From Lucifuga dentata (taxonomy: Eukaryota; Chordata; Actinopteri; Ophidiiformes; Bythitidae): a stretch of 64,000 nucleotides of DNA. The position numbers and the translations under genes are program-made. The notes beneath the pieces were generated by a model, which saw only the letters and a program-made list of their open reading frames with translations, searched no databases and was not told the DNA's origin. The DNA lies in the NCBI GenBank assembly GCA_014773175.1, contig VXCM01005143.1:39038-103037 (forward strand). Direction: 5' to 3'. Positions 1 to 12,347 of the stretch are shown one piece after another (positions within the stretch are counted from its first letter, which is position 1; every line of letters begins with the position of its first letter).

Positions 1-24
1 ACACACACACACACACACACACAC
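1..24. repeat. (AC)n microsatellite at window edge
   Basis: About twelve AC units, cut by the start of the window. Confidence 0.95.
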
Positions 25-763
25 TCGTGGACGTGCATCCCTCTGCTGTGTGTGAGTGACAGCTAGCAGATGCTGGTGAATGAAGTTGTCAGACTGCTGC
101 TGATCGGCTGCATCGCTGTAACAGCAGCTGAAGGCTCAGCTTGACGCGTCGCTACGCTTGAAGGTGATCTCTTGTTTTTGCCACGGAACCGTGTTCGTGT
201 GTGTTTGTGCACATGAAATGACAGACTGTATTACCTGTATTTTCTGTTCTGCTGTAGATAATTATGTATGTCAAAGCTGCACTAAGTGAGATTTTAGAGT
301 TAAAACGCAGCTCGTCTCATCACGTAACGGAAAATATCACATCAGCGTTGATTAACTCACAGGAAATAGTGTTTTCAGGTATTGAGTGAAGTATTTCAAG
401 GCAGAAGAGAAGAATCAAAACTTCATAACAGAAATGTAAAACTGAACACGGGTGGGTGAGTAGAGCATTCAGCACCATTATTAGATATTTTTTCCCTCTC
501 TGGTTTCAGTCAAAAGCGTCTCAGACTGCCTGGGTTTGGCAGACGTGAAGTTGCAGCCGCATTTTAAATGACAGCTCTGGTTGTTGAACATCAGGTATTA
601 AACGCTTCTCTCGCTGCCATTTAGCTGTTGCTAACATGCAGAATTTCATGTTAGCAATTCAGGTGCTACATTGACGCAGCTTTGACATGTTTGTTGCATC
701 TTCCTCATGTTGATATTATACCTACAGGATCTACACACATGCTAGCATCAAACGCTCTGACAA
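25..763. other. No gene seen
   Basis: Unique A+T-rich sequence without recognisable exon, RNA gene or repeat apart from the CA run at the left edge. Confidence 0.6.
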
Positions 764-945
764 GAGCGTATCTATTTTTCCCAGGGTCCTAGGTTCCCCA
801 GTTTCAATACTCTGTAAACACACATTAACTGTGTGTTAACAGAATAACCCTAGCCCTAACCCTAACCCATCATGTCTCTATTGTACTACATAGCACTGGG
901 AACGTATGACCCTGGGAACGTAGGAATGACCCCCTTTTAACTTTT
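764..945. repeat. GGGAACGTAGG repeat, copy 1, with telomere-like core
   Basis: GCGTATCTATTTTTCCCAGG, GTTCCCCAGTTT, TGTGTGTTAACAGA and CTGGGAACGTAGGAATGACC match the copy at 32.18 kb. Ends are imperfectly inverted (CCCAGGGTCCTA / TGACCCTGGGAACG), suggesting a small DNA element. The core contains CCCTAGCCCTAACCCTAACCC. Confidence 0.6.
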
Positions 946-2724
946 GATAGACTTGGCCGAGTCGCCGGATCTTCGAGTTAATAAAGTTGATCTTTCCACT
1001 GATCCAAGAGAGCCGCCACCACAAGTATCAGTGACTTCCAGTTTCTGGTATCTATGAAAGAGATTTAATATATTTATATTGTTTTTCTTTCACAACCTCA
1101 AGATAAATCAGCAAATTCTAGCATCAACTATGAAAAGAATGGCTTTTACCTGGCTCAGGTAATGGAGTTTGTGTGGGCAGCTGGATTGGTGGCTCGTACA
1201 TAAACAGGATTATTCCATCAGACTGCCTGACTGATCAGTGTTTTTTTTTTTTTTTTNTTTTTTTTTTTTTTTTTAATAATCCAAACATCACAAGCCCAAC
1301 GTTTGATGGTGGAACGTCATATGAAATGTGGCGGTGATATTTGATGCAGAGCGGCACAGCTGACCATCAGATACTCACTGTTCTGGATTTTTACAACATG
1401 GATATGTAATATATTATTATTATTATTATGATAAAGGCACCAACTTTTCAATGCAAAAATGAGTTTTATTTTTCTAATATGGGCTGCCAGATTTTGTGTC
1501 AAAATCTTATCAATGATATGATTTTGACACAGAAACATTTCATGTTTTCTGCTCATAAATGTGATAATTTTGCAAAATTCAGATAAAAAAAAACTGTCTC
1601 CCATACAGATTATTAGGCTTTTTGAACATCTAGTGTGTTTGTAGAAATCACTTAGCTTGTAAAAAATTAAAAAAAATAAGCAATATGTACAGTAGGTGAT
1701 GGTAGATCCAGGAACATCTTAGAAAAATAATTTAATGTCTGGAAAAAAATGTTTTTATAACTGATAGTAATGTTCCAAAGTCACAACCTTTCTGATTAAT
1801 AGTATATAATACATATTCTGTAACAATCTCCATTGTACTGAGTTTTTGTAGTCTGTGTGCAAATTTAACTGTAATTCCAGTTAGAATTAGTATATACAGT
1901 AAATCTGATTAAATTGGGACACAGCCAAAGTACATTGTCTCAGTAGATTATTATTGTACTGCTGAGTTTTAGTATATTGTGTGCTGAGTACTTCATAATG
2001 TTAGTATCCAGTGTGGAATTGTGCTACAGGGTTTATATTATTTATGCATACTAAATCCTGGTATTTCTGGACTCGCTACTCATTGGTTAAACCTGCCGCC
2101 AAAAGTCCAGCTGTTCCAGATGGTCCTGCTGCTACTGTGTATTTTATTATAAAGGAACATATGTAAGATAATCAGGTGATTATCTTACCTGTCTTCTTTT
2201 TATTTTCACCTAATCATTTCATTTGCTGTCAAAATTTCTTTCTTTTTTTTTTTTTTTTTNTTTTTTTTTTTTTTTTGCTGTTTTAATCAGTTCTGATTTG
2301 TGTTGTCATAGTGCAAAACTTTTTGTTTTCACCATGTCGAAGTTGAAAAGTTCAGATTTTAAAAGATGATAGTACAAATTTAATGGAACTAAATTTATTT
2401 GAATAACTATACCAGCACTGGGATGAATTATACTAAGTTACATTTTCAGAATACATCAATTTCCAGAATGTAAAATACAGACAAGGTATTGAGGAGTATA
2501 ATTATAATTCAAATAATTCTTAAGCCATAAAAAAGATGTAAAAAAAAAAAAAATCTAATTTACTCAAGAAATGTGGATTCATCGTAAGGATTTGTGTTTC
2601 TCTAAACCCAGCTGTCCTTCAAGTGTTGGTGTTTCTGTCTTTTGTGTCCCAATCTTCACCTCTACCCAGCATGCAGCTGTGCTCCTCCTCCTCCTCTTCC
2701 TCCTCCTCCTCGCTGGCCTCTTTG
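946..2724. other. No gene seen; two poly-T joins
   Basis: A+T-rich unique sequence. Poly-T runs with an N at 1257 and 2260, and a CTCCTCCTC tract at 2683-2713. Confidence 0.6.
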
Positions 2725-2905
2725 TTCCTTCGTAATTAAACAAGTTTCTGCCTTTATTCCATGTCCATTAGCTCAGCACATAGCCCTGCAAGGGAAACGG
2801 TCATTATCTCAGACAGAAATAGGCACATAAATTTACTGTTAATGAAAATGTCAATTAGTTGCCTGCTCCGTTAGAAGGGGGTTGATAGCGCCACTGCCAT
2901 GAATT
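2725..2905. promoter_or_regulatory. Conserved-noncoding-like block
   Basis: Unique balanced sequence with homeodomain-type cores (CGTAATTAAAC, GTCAATTAGTT, GTTAATGAAAATG) between repeats. It resembles intronic or intergenic enhancers of vertebrate developmental genes in texture only; no alignment was possible. Confidence 0.25.
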
Positions 2906-3357
2906 TAGCATCCAAGGTGTCGCACACACATATATATGCATCCACGCGTCCAAATATAACACAAATATACACAAACATGCATAAACACATTCACATATTC
3001 ACATACATGTATGGGTGGCTGTCTGACGTGTAAAGCGAAGGCTCCATTGTTCTTTTTGTCAGATTATCTGACTCATTTCCTGTAACACACCTGTCACACA
3101 AAAAATAAGCTATTCAGATGGGTATTAAAATTAAGGACAAAAAATAATATTTGCTTTAAAAAAAAACAAAAAAAAACTCCTGTTCCACTCGTTAGTCCTG
3201 CATTTTCGTCCTTAGGCTCTCTGGAACCTCTGGCTTTGACGAGTTGTTTTGATATTTTTATTCACATATTTGGATCATTAATCAAACGGCGGCATGGAGG
3301 GAGGGCAAGCAGAGGGGGATGGATGCGATCCATATAGCATATCTTCTTCAGGGCTAN

Positions 3358-3416
<59 letters not shown>

Positions 3417-3418
3417 AC
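3358..3418. repeat. (GT)n microsatellite
   Basis: A long GT run ending GCGTGTACATG; an N at 3357 shows that the assembler could not cross its left edge cleanly. Confidence 0.95.
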
Positions 3419-4252
3419 ATGTTGTGAGATCAATCTAAAAGTCCTCAGCAACAGCCACTTCAGACCCTAGGCGCAGTCACAAAAAAATGATTACCATTAC
3501 ACTCCCACCCTCCCCACCCCTCCCCTCTTACTTCCCTCGCTCTCAACAGACGATGAGGGGAAATAAATGTTACCACACGCACACGCACACACACACACAC
3601 AAATATACTAAAGGCTGCAGTGCTAGAAATGACAGAAATAAAAAAGACGGATTCCCACCTAAACGTCAATATGAGGGGGATGTATTAAAAGTGCATTTGA
3701 AATTCTTAGCAGCGTTCCACTTCATTTCTGAATGTCTGGGTCTTGCACCCTTAAAAGCACAGGGAAATAAATCAAGTTTGTTGCTCGCGCTGAGACCCCT
3801 ATAAAAATAAATAGATGAGCGCTGGTCACCTCAGAACCATTTTTAAAACGTCCCCCTGGCTGCACTGTATCCATAATTATGATTTTGATTGTCTGTGACC
3901 ACATCCTCCAAGATCAAATGTGAAGCCGAATAACAGGAACCTGGATGAAGAGATTTATTTGTCATTGGCTGTGGCTAAGGTTGTGCATGATAAACAGATG
4001 GCTAATACCCTTGGGTACAAAGTGCCGTTGCTGAGGCTTTAACAATAATACTCTCTAAAGTTGTTTTAGGCATAATCTGGGGAATTAGGTGCCGGGTGTT
4101 TGGACATAGTTTGGATGTTTGTGTAATTCTTAACTAAAGTGTGTTAATTTTGGCATTTTTGCTGTGATTTTATAATTTGGATAGGAGGGAGAGATTAAGA
4201 TGGTTGCAAACTTTGAGGAAAAAAGAGTTTCAGAAGAGTTTAAAGGCTTCAC

Positions 4253-4664
4253 TTAAAGGACCATACCGGTGATAGTGTATGTTAGAGACAAAATATATAC
4301 ATGTATGTATTAAAAAAAACCCGCTCACATTTTACCTTACTGACAACCATTTTCCAAAACTGGAGTGCTGATATGTTTTAGAACTTTTTTTTTTTTTTTT
4401 TCNTTTTTTTTTTTTTTTTTCATACTGCCATTGGTTTCAGTTCTTTCCAGTACGCTATAAAAAAATCAACCTGTAGAGACTTGAAACACATTTGAGGTAA
4501 ATAATCTCTCTCAGCAAACACGACATCTATTAAGTTTTTTTGTCAACCAATCCAACACAGAGCTGCACGGAAGATGGTGTATGTCTCCGCCAGGAAATAT
4601 AGTCCCAGGAGAAAATGGCCTTTACCAAGAATGACCGTGCCTTCTACAATCATAGAAAAAAGGT
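4253..4664 (+). mobile_element. Diverged relative of the AGGACCATACC family
   Basis: It starts TTAAAGGACCATACCGG and continues with the family order: ACTGACAACCATTTTCC, CATTGGTTTCAGTTC, AATCAACCTGTAGAGACTTG, CGCCAGGAAATATAGTCCCAGG. The right end is lost where a (CA)n tract and a Tc1 remnant begin. An N inside poly-T at 4403 marks an assembly join. Confidence 0.6.
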
Positions 4665-4689
4665 ATACACACACACACACACACACACA

Positions 4690-5087
4690 CAGTGGAGTCC
4701 AAAAGTCTGAGATCATATTGAAAATCTGTGATGTTTTCCATGTAAATGTGCAAATAATTAGAAAGTCTGACATCACAAGAAGCTCTCTGGAACATCGTCA
4801 CATCATGCGGATAACTTGGCTCATCAGGTTTTTACAGATGTGTGGAGTCCATGCCAGCTGGAGTGATGCTGTCATTAAAGCTAAAGGGGGTGTACCAATA
4901 CTAAGATATTCTGATATTTCATACCAAATAGTAAGACATTCTGACATTCATGGACATTTTTCAAAGATTCAACTTTTCACTCAAATTGTTAAGATGATAT
5001 TATCATTTGGAATGAAAAATCTTGTATTAAATTCAAAATAGAATAAAGAAAAATACATGTATTCTCACAGTAGTCTCAGACTTTGTG
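4690..5087 (+). mobile_element. Tc1-like element remnant with transposase C-terminus
   Basis: It starts CAGTGGAGTCCAAAAGTCTGAGATC and ends CAGTAGTCTCAGACTTTG with the outermost TIR bases replaced by a GTGTGCGTGTATATAT tract. The + frame reads ITWLIRFLQMCGVHASWSDA then VIKAKGG, which is the end of Tc1 transposase (usual ending 'AVIKAKGGxTKY'); the catalytic DDE domain is gone. It belongs to the same sub-family as the 47.9-kb copy. Confidence 0.75.
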
Positions 5088-7635
5088 TGCGTGTATATAT
5101 ATCTTTTTTTAAGTCTGTAAATTGATAGTAAATGTGCCCACATCTACACAGAATCAACTACAATTAAAATGAATGTGTCATATATTTCCTATTTAAATCT
5201 AACAACTGCAGTATCTTTGCCTTCAGATTCTTCTTAACACCTAAAATAGACACCTGCATTCATGCCCACACACACCCACACCCTACATAAGCTGATAAAC
5301 ACACACAAATATCCACACAAAGACACACAACGACACACCAATGGATCTTAACTGAGTCTGCGAAACAGAACGCCCATCTTTCCTTTGATAGCTGTCATTT
5401 CTACCAGAATTTGCTCAGCTGCTGGGGGAAATAAAAGAGTTAGTGGTAATGGAGGATAATTACAGATCTCTCTCTCTCTTTGTCTCCCTATGTCTCTCGC
5501 TTGTTTTTCCTCCAGTGCTGCAGTGCACAGGATAGATGCCAGCAAAGTCACAAACTGCAGCATTCAGGCCCATTACATCTGCAATGAGTGGAGATGCAGG
5601 CAACATCTGGTGTCTGAGCTGTGACAGAGATTCTGCCTGCGCCTTCCTAATAGATATCTGGAGGCAACGCAGAATGGGATATATCCCATCTTAATGTTAA
5701 CTCAGGGAAGTCTGAGAGATGGGGGAAGAAACAAAAACAGGGAGGAGGAAGAAGGTATAAATGATAGTAAGAGAGGACAGACAACTTTATTTATATAGCA
5801 CATTTCATACACAAGGGAGACTCAATGTGCTTCGCATTAAACGTGTTAGAAGACACTTTCAGATACAGTAAAAACGCAATTTGAAAAGAATGCATAGAAA
5901 GACATTTAAAGAATAAAGTCAAAACTTATTTAAACATTTAAATTTTTTTTAAAGACTAAAATCAGAATATATTTATCAAAATACATTTTTTTTTAAAAAA
6001 GTCAAGTGCTAGGTTTACAGTTTAGCTGAAAGTAATGGTGAACATAAACGTTTTTAATCTGGAGGACTAGTTAGCGAGTTAGTTAGAGAGGAGGACAAGT
6101 TAGAAAAAAAAAAAAAAAAANAAAAAAAAAAAAAAAACAACAGGGATGAAAAAAGAAATAAGGTAAGGGGCAACAAAGGCAATGATGAGGTGAAAAAAAA
6201 GAGGTAGGAACAAAAGTTGAAGTGCTGAAGATGCTGCTAATTCAGGCCCCTAGTGGTACGGACAGCACCGTCTGTTCACTGTACACACGCCAGATATTAT
6301 AATCAATAAAGTAATCCAACCACTCAATCATCAAAACCCTGACCTCAAAATGATCAGCACCGTGCAAAAAGCACACATGAAAATCCACAAGTTTATGCAT
6401 GTTGTGGTTTTTTTTGTAAGTAATAAAAGTATGTGCCAGTAGTGCCTTAGCTTATATTAACCGGAAGTACATCTTGTTACAAACAATAGCCATTTAAAAC
6501 ATTTAAAAACCGTTTGAACATGCTAATCCACCAATAAAAAAAATCGTTTACTAATATTTCAATAACAGCAAACAGTGAAAACCACAAATAAATTCCGATA
6601 ATGCGATCAATAGCCTGCTCACTTCATAGTCAACAGACAGGTGCACGTAATTACGTCATCGAAATATAACATTAACATTCTTCTCAGCCATAACACCGCT
6701 AAAATACGGAATAAATTTGCAATCTTACCGTCATTTTGAAGCTAAAAGTGTTCTAAAATAGAATCCGATATTGTATTTGTCTCCATTATTCCGTTTCAGA
6801 GAAAATCCCATCACGCCAGCATGTAGCTCCGCTGTGGTGCTAAACTCGTGCGTAAAAGTAGCCAATCATTACGCACGGATTTAGCTTCGTCCCACCTTAA
6901 CTGATTTGATTGACATGTCTTCCATCCNAATCATTACGCACGGATTTAGCTTCGTCCCACCTTAACTGATTTGATTGACATGTCTTCCATCCAACAGAAA
7001 ACATTCTAAGCTTTACAACGATGTATGACATGTCCCAATCCACGTTGGTTTTGTTTCACAAGAGCTGTGCAAATGTAAGTTTTTTGGGGACATGTGAAGC
7101 AAACCCTTTATTTTTTATTTTACATAATTTTTCTTTATTTTTTGTGTGTGAGTTCGTTCAAAATGCTTGTAATTGCCTCCCATAAGTTATCTGTTTGAAG
7201 AAGTTCATTATTTGTTCAAATATTACAATGCACATTTTAGCCATTTTGGAGAGTTTGGCACACCTAAGGCCTAGGGATACTGTGCAGAAAATGCTTTATA
7301 AAACCTCTTTACTTTCAGCTATCAAGCTCAATTTTGGTACGTGTGAACAGGAATTTTTGGATGACACAACTGTGGATTTTAAAGAGTTTTATTAGTCATT
7401 TTTGAAGAGTATTGATGTAAAACTAAAACATTTCATGTTCGTTTTTTTTTTTTAAATTGGATTTCTTTGACTTGTATTTTCATTTAGATTAATAAATTTT
7501 GTGATTCAAGATTTTAAATCTAATGGTACTGTCTTCTTTAAGTGTATGGCCTTGTTATGTTTCTGTAATGTGTATATGGAGAGTTATAAGCATAAAAACA
7601 AGCATATAATATAGGCGAACATTGTCAATTGCTGC
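5088..7635. other. No gene seen; unique sequence and a join duplication
   Basis: It contains the short fish repeat at 5.78 kb, a poly-A join at 6121, and a 64-bp duplication (6864-6927 and 6929-6992) around the N at 6928. Confidence 0.6.
5781..5845. repeat. Fish interspersed repeat block (TTTATTTATATAGCACATTTCA)
   Basis: CTTTATTTATATAGCACATTTCATACAC followed by CTCAATGTGCTTCGCATTAAA is a motif found in a widespread fish repeat. Only about 65 bp are recognisable. Confidence 0.5.
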
Positions 7636-8035
7636 ATCATAGGGACCCCTCTCCACCGAGGCGTCTGGGTCCGACAAAATATGCAAATTCCTGACTCTGC
7701 CGCTCCACCAGAGATCAGCCAGGTGTGATCAGGTGTGAAAATCAGAAGGGTTTTAATTTCTTTCTCTCAAGCTCTCTGTTTTCTTTCCATCACTGTCTCT
7801 GTGCTTCACAGAGAGAACTGAAAGTGAAACTGTGTGCCGTTATCCCTGTTTATATACTCACAAAAAAACCCCACAGAAAACATAAAATTCCTGTTAATAA
7901 CTCCCCCTCTCTCCAAAAGATTAAATTATGTTTCATTTTTTCCCATTTATATTATTAATTGTGTGAGATTACAAAAGCAGAAACTCACACACAAAGCAGC
8001 ACACACTTACACACACACACACACCACATGAACAA
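7636..8035. repeat. Unclassified dispersed repeat, copy 1
   Basis: GTCCGACAAAATATGCAAATTCC, ACTCTGCC, GCCAGGTGTG, AAGTGAAACTGTGTGCCGTTAT and the following GATTACAAAAGCAGAAACTCAC resemble, in the same order, the sequence at 59.4-59.73 kb. No TIR or coding sequence is clear. Confidence 0.45.
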
Positions 8036-8927
8036 GGCTTTTCGCTGCATCTGCAGTGTGGGCTTTCTGAAAAGACATTAACAACGTTGCTTCATAAAAT
8101 CTCCGACCAGGTTGAACGGTGGACGCAACTGCAGCCTTCAGGATAAGGAAGGAAAGAAAGGTGTATGGCTTGAAAGAAGGATGAAAAAAGTGAAGAGCAA
8201 ATCAGAAAGAAACAAGTCAGTGAGGAATAATGGAGAGAGAAAAGCAGGCAGGAGGAAATCGACAAAGGCGGAACACGTTGACTCATCTTCCCGTGTCTCT
8301 TTAAGCAGCATGTTTGTTCTTGCATCATGCAGTTCCTGCAGCTACACGGAGTAGGAACTAAGTGTGGTTCAGGAACAATGTTTCCTGATCCCAAAATGGT
8401 CCTGGTTCCTTGATGCAAAACAAAAGTTCCTGAGTTCATGAAAAGTTTCAAAAGGTGCCATATTTTGACGCCCTGATACCAATCACGCCATCTCTCATGT
8501 TCTGATGCTCAGGTTACCTCGTGTTGACCTCTCCTGACCGCGACTGGTGGACAGGAAATGATAAAGGAAGCATTTCAAAGCCTCAGTCAGGGGTTCGGAT
8601 CCCTGAGCTGGAAGGCATGAAGTGATGACGGTGTAAATGAATGATTCTCTGATGTTGTGTGATGAAGATGCATGAACGCATCAGGATAACATGACGAAGA
8701 GTCGCTCATGTAACGCTGGAGAGACGGAAGTTAGCTTGGTGTATATGCAGTTCTTCACCTGTGTTTTCATGTGTACAGTATGAATGTAAGTTCCTCATGA
8801 GTGTACAGTGTGTGTGTGTGTGTGTGTACATGCGTGTGACTGTGTTTGCAAGTAGATGTGTTCTGACATACTACAGTATTTCTACATATGTGCAATTTTT
8901 TGGAGATTCTTGCCTATGTGCAAAGCT

Positions 8928-8958
<31 letters not shown>

Positions 8959-9635
8959 CAGCTGAGTGACAGCAGACAGGGCTAAAGTCCCTCCTCACAC
9001 GACAGTAATGGAGACGTCAGCAGGATAACAGAGCCGGCAGTGCTGACAGTCATCCACTTAGACAAACGCAACGCTGCATCCTATGGAGGATGGACACACA
9101 CACACACACGCAGGCAGTATTAGATGAGCATCATCTGCATTCATGGTGGAGATGATTCCATTTGCAGGACCACTCAGCCTTTTGATGGTCTTATCTGGAA
9201 AGAGACACTGTCTGGCAAATGCCTAGCTGGAGAGTGTGTATGTGATGATTGTGTGTGTCTGTTTGTGTGTTAGTCTATCTTTATGCAAAAGTCTCTGTTC
9301 CCACCAACATCATCATCATTCCATGTGTGACGCATGACATGCACAACAGCACACACACTCTAACCTGAGAATGTTTAACCTCTTACTTCTGCTAAGGACC
9401 ACAACAGGTCCGACGGAACCAAACCGAGTCTCTTCTGCAGGGTCTCAGATTTTGCTTCAAGGTGCTTTATTTTTTCTTAACCAATAGTCTAATAATCTGG
9501 TTTATCATATGTACCAGATCAGTGGTTCTTGTGGTTCCAGATCGGACTGATGAATCTCTGCCTGGTTTTCATGTGTTCTGTGCTCTGATGCTCCTGTCCT
9601 TACAGAGTCTGTTTATCTGTGTTTTTCCTGTTGTT
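8036..9635. other. No gene seen; short microsatellites
   Basis: GT/GA runs at 8806-8828 and 8928-8958 and CA at about 9093-9108. Otherwise unique sequence without coding signal. Confidence 0.55.
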
Positions 9636-10063
9636 CACCCACATTAAAAATCCATGATTCTCCTGCTAACAGTTACACAGCCTTATGAAGTCACGGTCAT
9701 TTATATTTTTCCATAAATGCAGGTCTTCTTTGGAACTATTTTCCCCGGTGGAGGCATACATTCACTCCATGCTTTTTATTGTGCTTAAATGCTAAAATTA
9801 TGTCACTTCTAAAAAAAAATAAAACCTGAATACACGTCTTGTTGGTGATGATGGATTACCTATCCCAAGAACGTTTACAGTATCAACAAGTTGATTTTAA
9901 TAGAGAATGAACTGAAACCAGTTGAGGTCTGGAAGGTAGGAAAAACATCTTTAATTCACTGTTCCAGTAGTATCCTTTGGGAAATGATAGTCAGTAATGT
10001 TACATGTATGAAAATTGAATATATTAGGCTCAAACATGCAAAATGGCCGGTATGGTCCTTTAA
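9636..10063 (-). mobile_element. AGGACCATACC-family element, left end missing
   Basis: Sequence from CACCCACATTAAAAATCCATG to GGTATGGTCCTTTAA aligns by eye with the right three-quarters of the copy at 11.3-11.9 kb in the same orientation. The left TIR and first 150 or so bases are absent. A 126-codon frame that crosses its end is accidental. Confidence 0.75.
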
Positions 10064-10389
10064 GCATTTAGAAGGCCTTAGGGTCGTGTTGCTGTTTCGT
10101 GTTATCAACACGTATCCACGTGGTTTTGCTGTTTCCGCTCGTCTCTGCACTGATGAGGAATCAGATACTGGAAATGAGTCTGATTTCAGAGACGAGGACA
10201 GAAATGTTCCTGTCTTTATTGGTGTCATGTGGAGACATCAGCCAGACGCACACATTCATCTCACTTCATAAGAATGAGCTGGTCTCGTGCCACGCACCTT
10301 ATTCATGTTGCCACAATTATCCATAAATTAATAAAACCTGACTGGTTATTACTCGGAGGAAGAGGGAGGGGGGAAGGGGCGGGNGGGGA

Positions 10390-10640
10390 GATATGAAGGC
10401 CTGTACAGTGAACAATCTCCAGATAATTAACAGGAAGATAAACAAAACATAAATTTGGATATTGCATTTATTTGGACTACCACTCAAATATGCGTGAACC
10501 ACGTTATTTTAATTAAAAGATAAATCTATGTGACACGCTGCTTCCCAGTTAATTATTCAGTGCTGTACAATAAAAACAAAACCCATTAAATATGCCACGC
10601 ACTCTATTTCTCCATTAACAGTAAAAAGCGCTCATCCTGG
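10390..10640. promoter_or_regulatory. Conserved-noncoding-like block
   Basis: It contains GATAATTAACAGG, TTAATTAAAAG, CAGTTAATTATTCAG and ATTTGGATATTGCATTTA, a high density of TAATTA and POU-like ATGCAAAT-like elements with no repeat signature. Confidence 0.27.
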
Positions 10641-11313
10641 GGACATTTCAAATCTAGCTGCTGCCTTGCCTTTTTTCTCCCCTTTTTGTCCTCATCTCCC
10701 ATTTCCCCCCCATTTCCCTCCACTTGCATTTATATTGCTCTTCAGACTCACAATAACATTGGCAAGATGTTTGTTGTGAGCAACTTTTTAAAAAATAAAT
10801 TTATGGTTTTTTTGTTTCTTTATTTCTAGCCATCTAAAATGGACCTCATTATAGTTTTGTACAATAAATTTCAGATCTTCTGGACATGAATATACAGCAA
10901 TATTGCATCTCATCGGTTACTTTTTGTTTGGTTCTTCATATATTCTCTGGATTTTGGTCAAACAAACTTTCATTGACACGTTTATATGCAAACTATACTT
11001 CCAATGTTGGTCAGACTGGATTTAGATGTCTACATGGATGGAATTGAAAGGATTCTGTCGTTTGCTGAATATAGATGTCTCATCCCTTAATCAGCTTAAG
11101 AGGGGAAGTACACCAGGTGAGGCGACGTGTGCACACGCTTACGCTGATTGTAAACCAATAGAGCATTTAAATGCATGCGAAAATCTATTTACAATTACAT
11201 AATCTATGTCAATACATCAACTTTGATTTATACCAATTTCAATTTAGTAATTGTGCTTAAATGACATTTGAAAAAATCAAATGGATTTCCATAGTCAGAA
11301 TAGAATCAAAGTT

Positions 11314-11909
11314 TTAAAGGACCATACCACAATGTTGCACATTTGACCTAATTTTTTCAATTTTCATACATGTTACGTGACAATCATTTCTCAAAGGATA
11401 AAACCATATTTCAGCTTTCCTGTTATTTTGCAAAACCTTTTAATCTTTCAAAATCAAATATTCAAGCGATACACCCACCTTAAAAATCCATGTTTCTCCT
11501 GCTAATAGTTACACAGCCTTATGAAGTCACGGTCCTTTAAATTTTTCCATAAACGCAGGTCTTCTTTTGGGACTATATTCCCTGGTGGAGGCATACATCC
11601 ACTCCACGCTTTTTATTGAGCTTAAATGCTAAAATTACATAACTTCTAAAAAAAACAAAAAACAAAAAACCTGAATACACGTCTTGTTGGTGATGATGGA
11701 TTACCTATCCAAAGAACGTTTCAAGTATCAACAAGTTGATTTTAATAGCAGAATGAACTGAAACCAATGGAGGTCTGGAAGGTAGGAAAAACATTTTTAA
11801 TTCACCGTTCCAGTAGTATGCTTTGGGAAATGATTGTCAGTAACGTTACATGTATGAAAATTGAATATATTAGGCTCAAACATGCAAAATGGGTGGTATG
11901 GTCCTTTAA
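11314..11909 (-). mobile_element. AGGACCATACC-family palindromic DNA element, full copy
   Basis: TTAAAGGACCATACC at the left and GGTATGGTCCTTTAA at the right bracket a 596-bp element. About 90 bp of sub-terminal sequence (…TGACAATCATTTC…, inverted at the right as …GAAATGATTGTCAGTAACG…) is inverted-repeated. TTAA at both ends is either the target duplication or part of the TIR. Orientation is called minus because the interior reads CTTTTTATTGAGCTTAA, the reverse of the copies at 24.9 and 37.2 kb. No protein is encoded. Confidence 0.8.
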
Positions 11910-12074
11910 CGTCCATGTAAACATATTCATTGATAATTAAAAATAAATGCAACAAAATGGATGATAAAGATTTTAAATATAATTTCATATTACAATTGAA
12001 TTAACATTTTGTGGTAGTGGTACTTTAAATTTGGTTAAACCTATTTTTATCCATCACGTGTTGCATAAGCCATT

Positions 12075-12347
12075 GAGGATGCACAAGACAGTGCATTCCT
12101 AGTGCTGGTTCCAAGCCCAGATAAATGGGGAGGGTTAGGTCAGGAAGGGCATCGGGTGCAAAACTTATGCCAAGGAAATTATACGGATCACAAATCGGAT
12201 TTCAGTGCCAGGGTCGGTCGAGGCCCGGGTGCCAGCGGCCGCCACCGGTGCTGTTTTGGTCTGTGGGGTGCCGGTGGAAACAGTGCTGTGAACAGACGCT
12301 GTGGCGACCCTGAACGGAAGCAGCCAAAAGAAGAAGAAGAAGACATG
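12075..12347 (+). mobile_element. RTE-type LINE 3' UTR fragment
   Basis: The sequence GGTTCCAAGCCCAGATAAAT...GGTCAGGAAGGGCATCGGG...CGGTCGAGGCCCGGGTG...GCCACCGGTGCTGTT...GGCGACCCTGAACGG and the terminal (AAG)n run are the standard 3' region of the fish RTE family also present near 57.7 kb; both end in 'GTGG(C/T)GACCC(C)TGAA(C)GG' plus AAG repeats. Only noncoding 3' sequence is present. Locally high G+C against an A+T-rich background supports an insertion. Confidence 0.8.

Noticed and set aside
4574..5041. 155-codon + frame taken as a gene
   Set aside because: It begins in a MITE relative, passes a (CA)n run and only its last part is a decayed Tc1 transposase end.
8580..8620. B-box-like GGGTTCGGATCCCTGAG
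   Set aside because: No A box or cloverleaf is found at the expected distance.
9891..10271. 126-codon + frame
   Set aside because: Its first half is the end of an AGGACCATACC-family element, and the rest is unique noncoding sequence.
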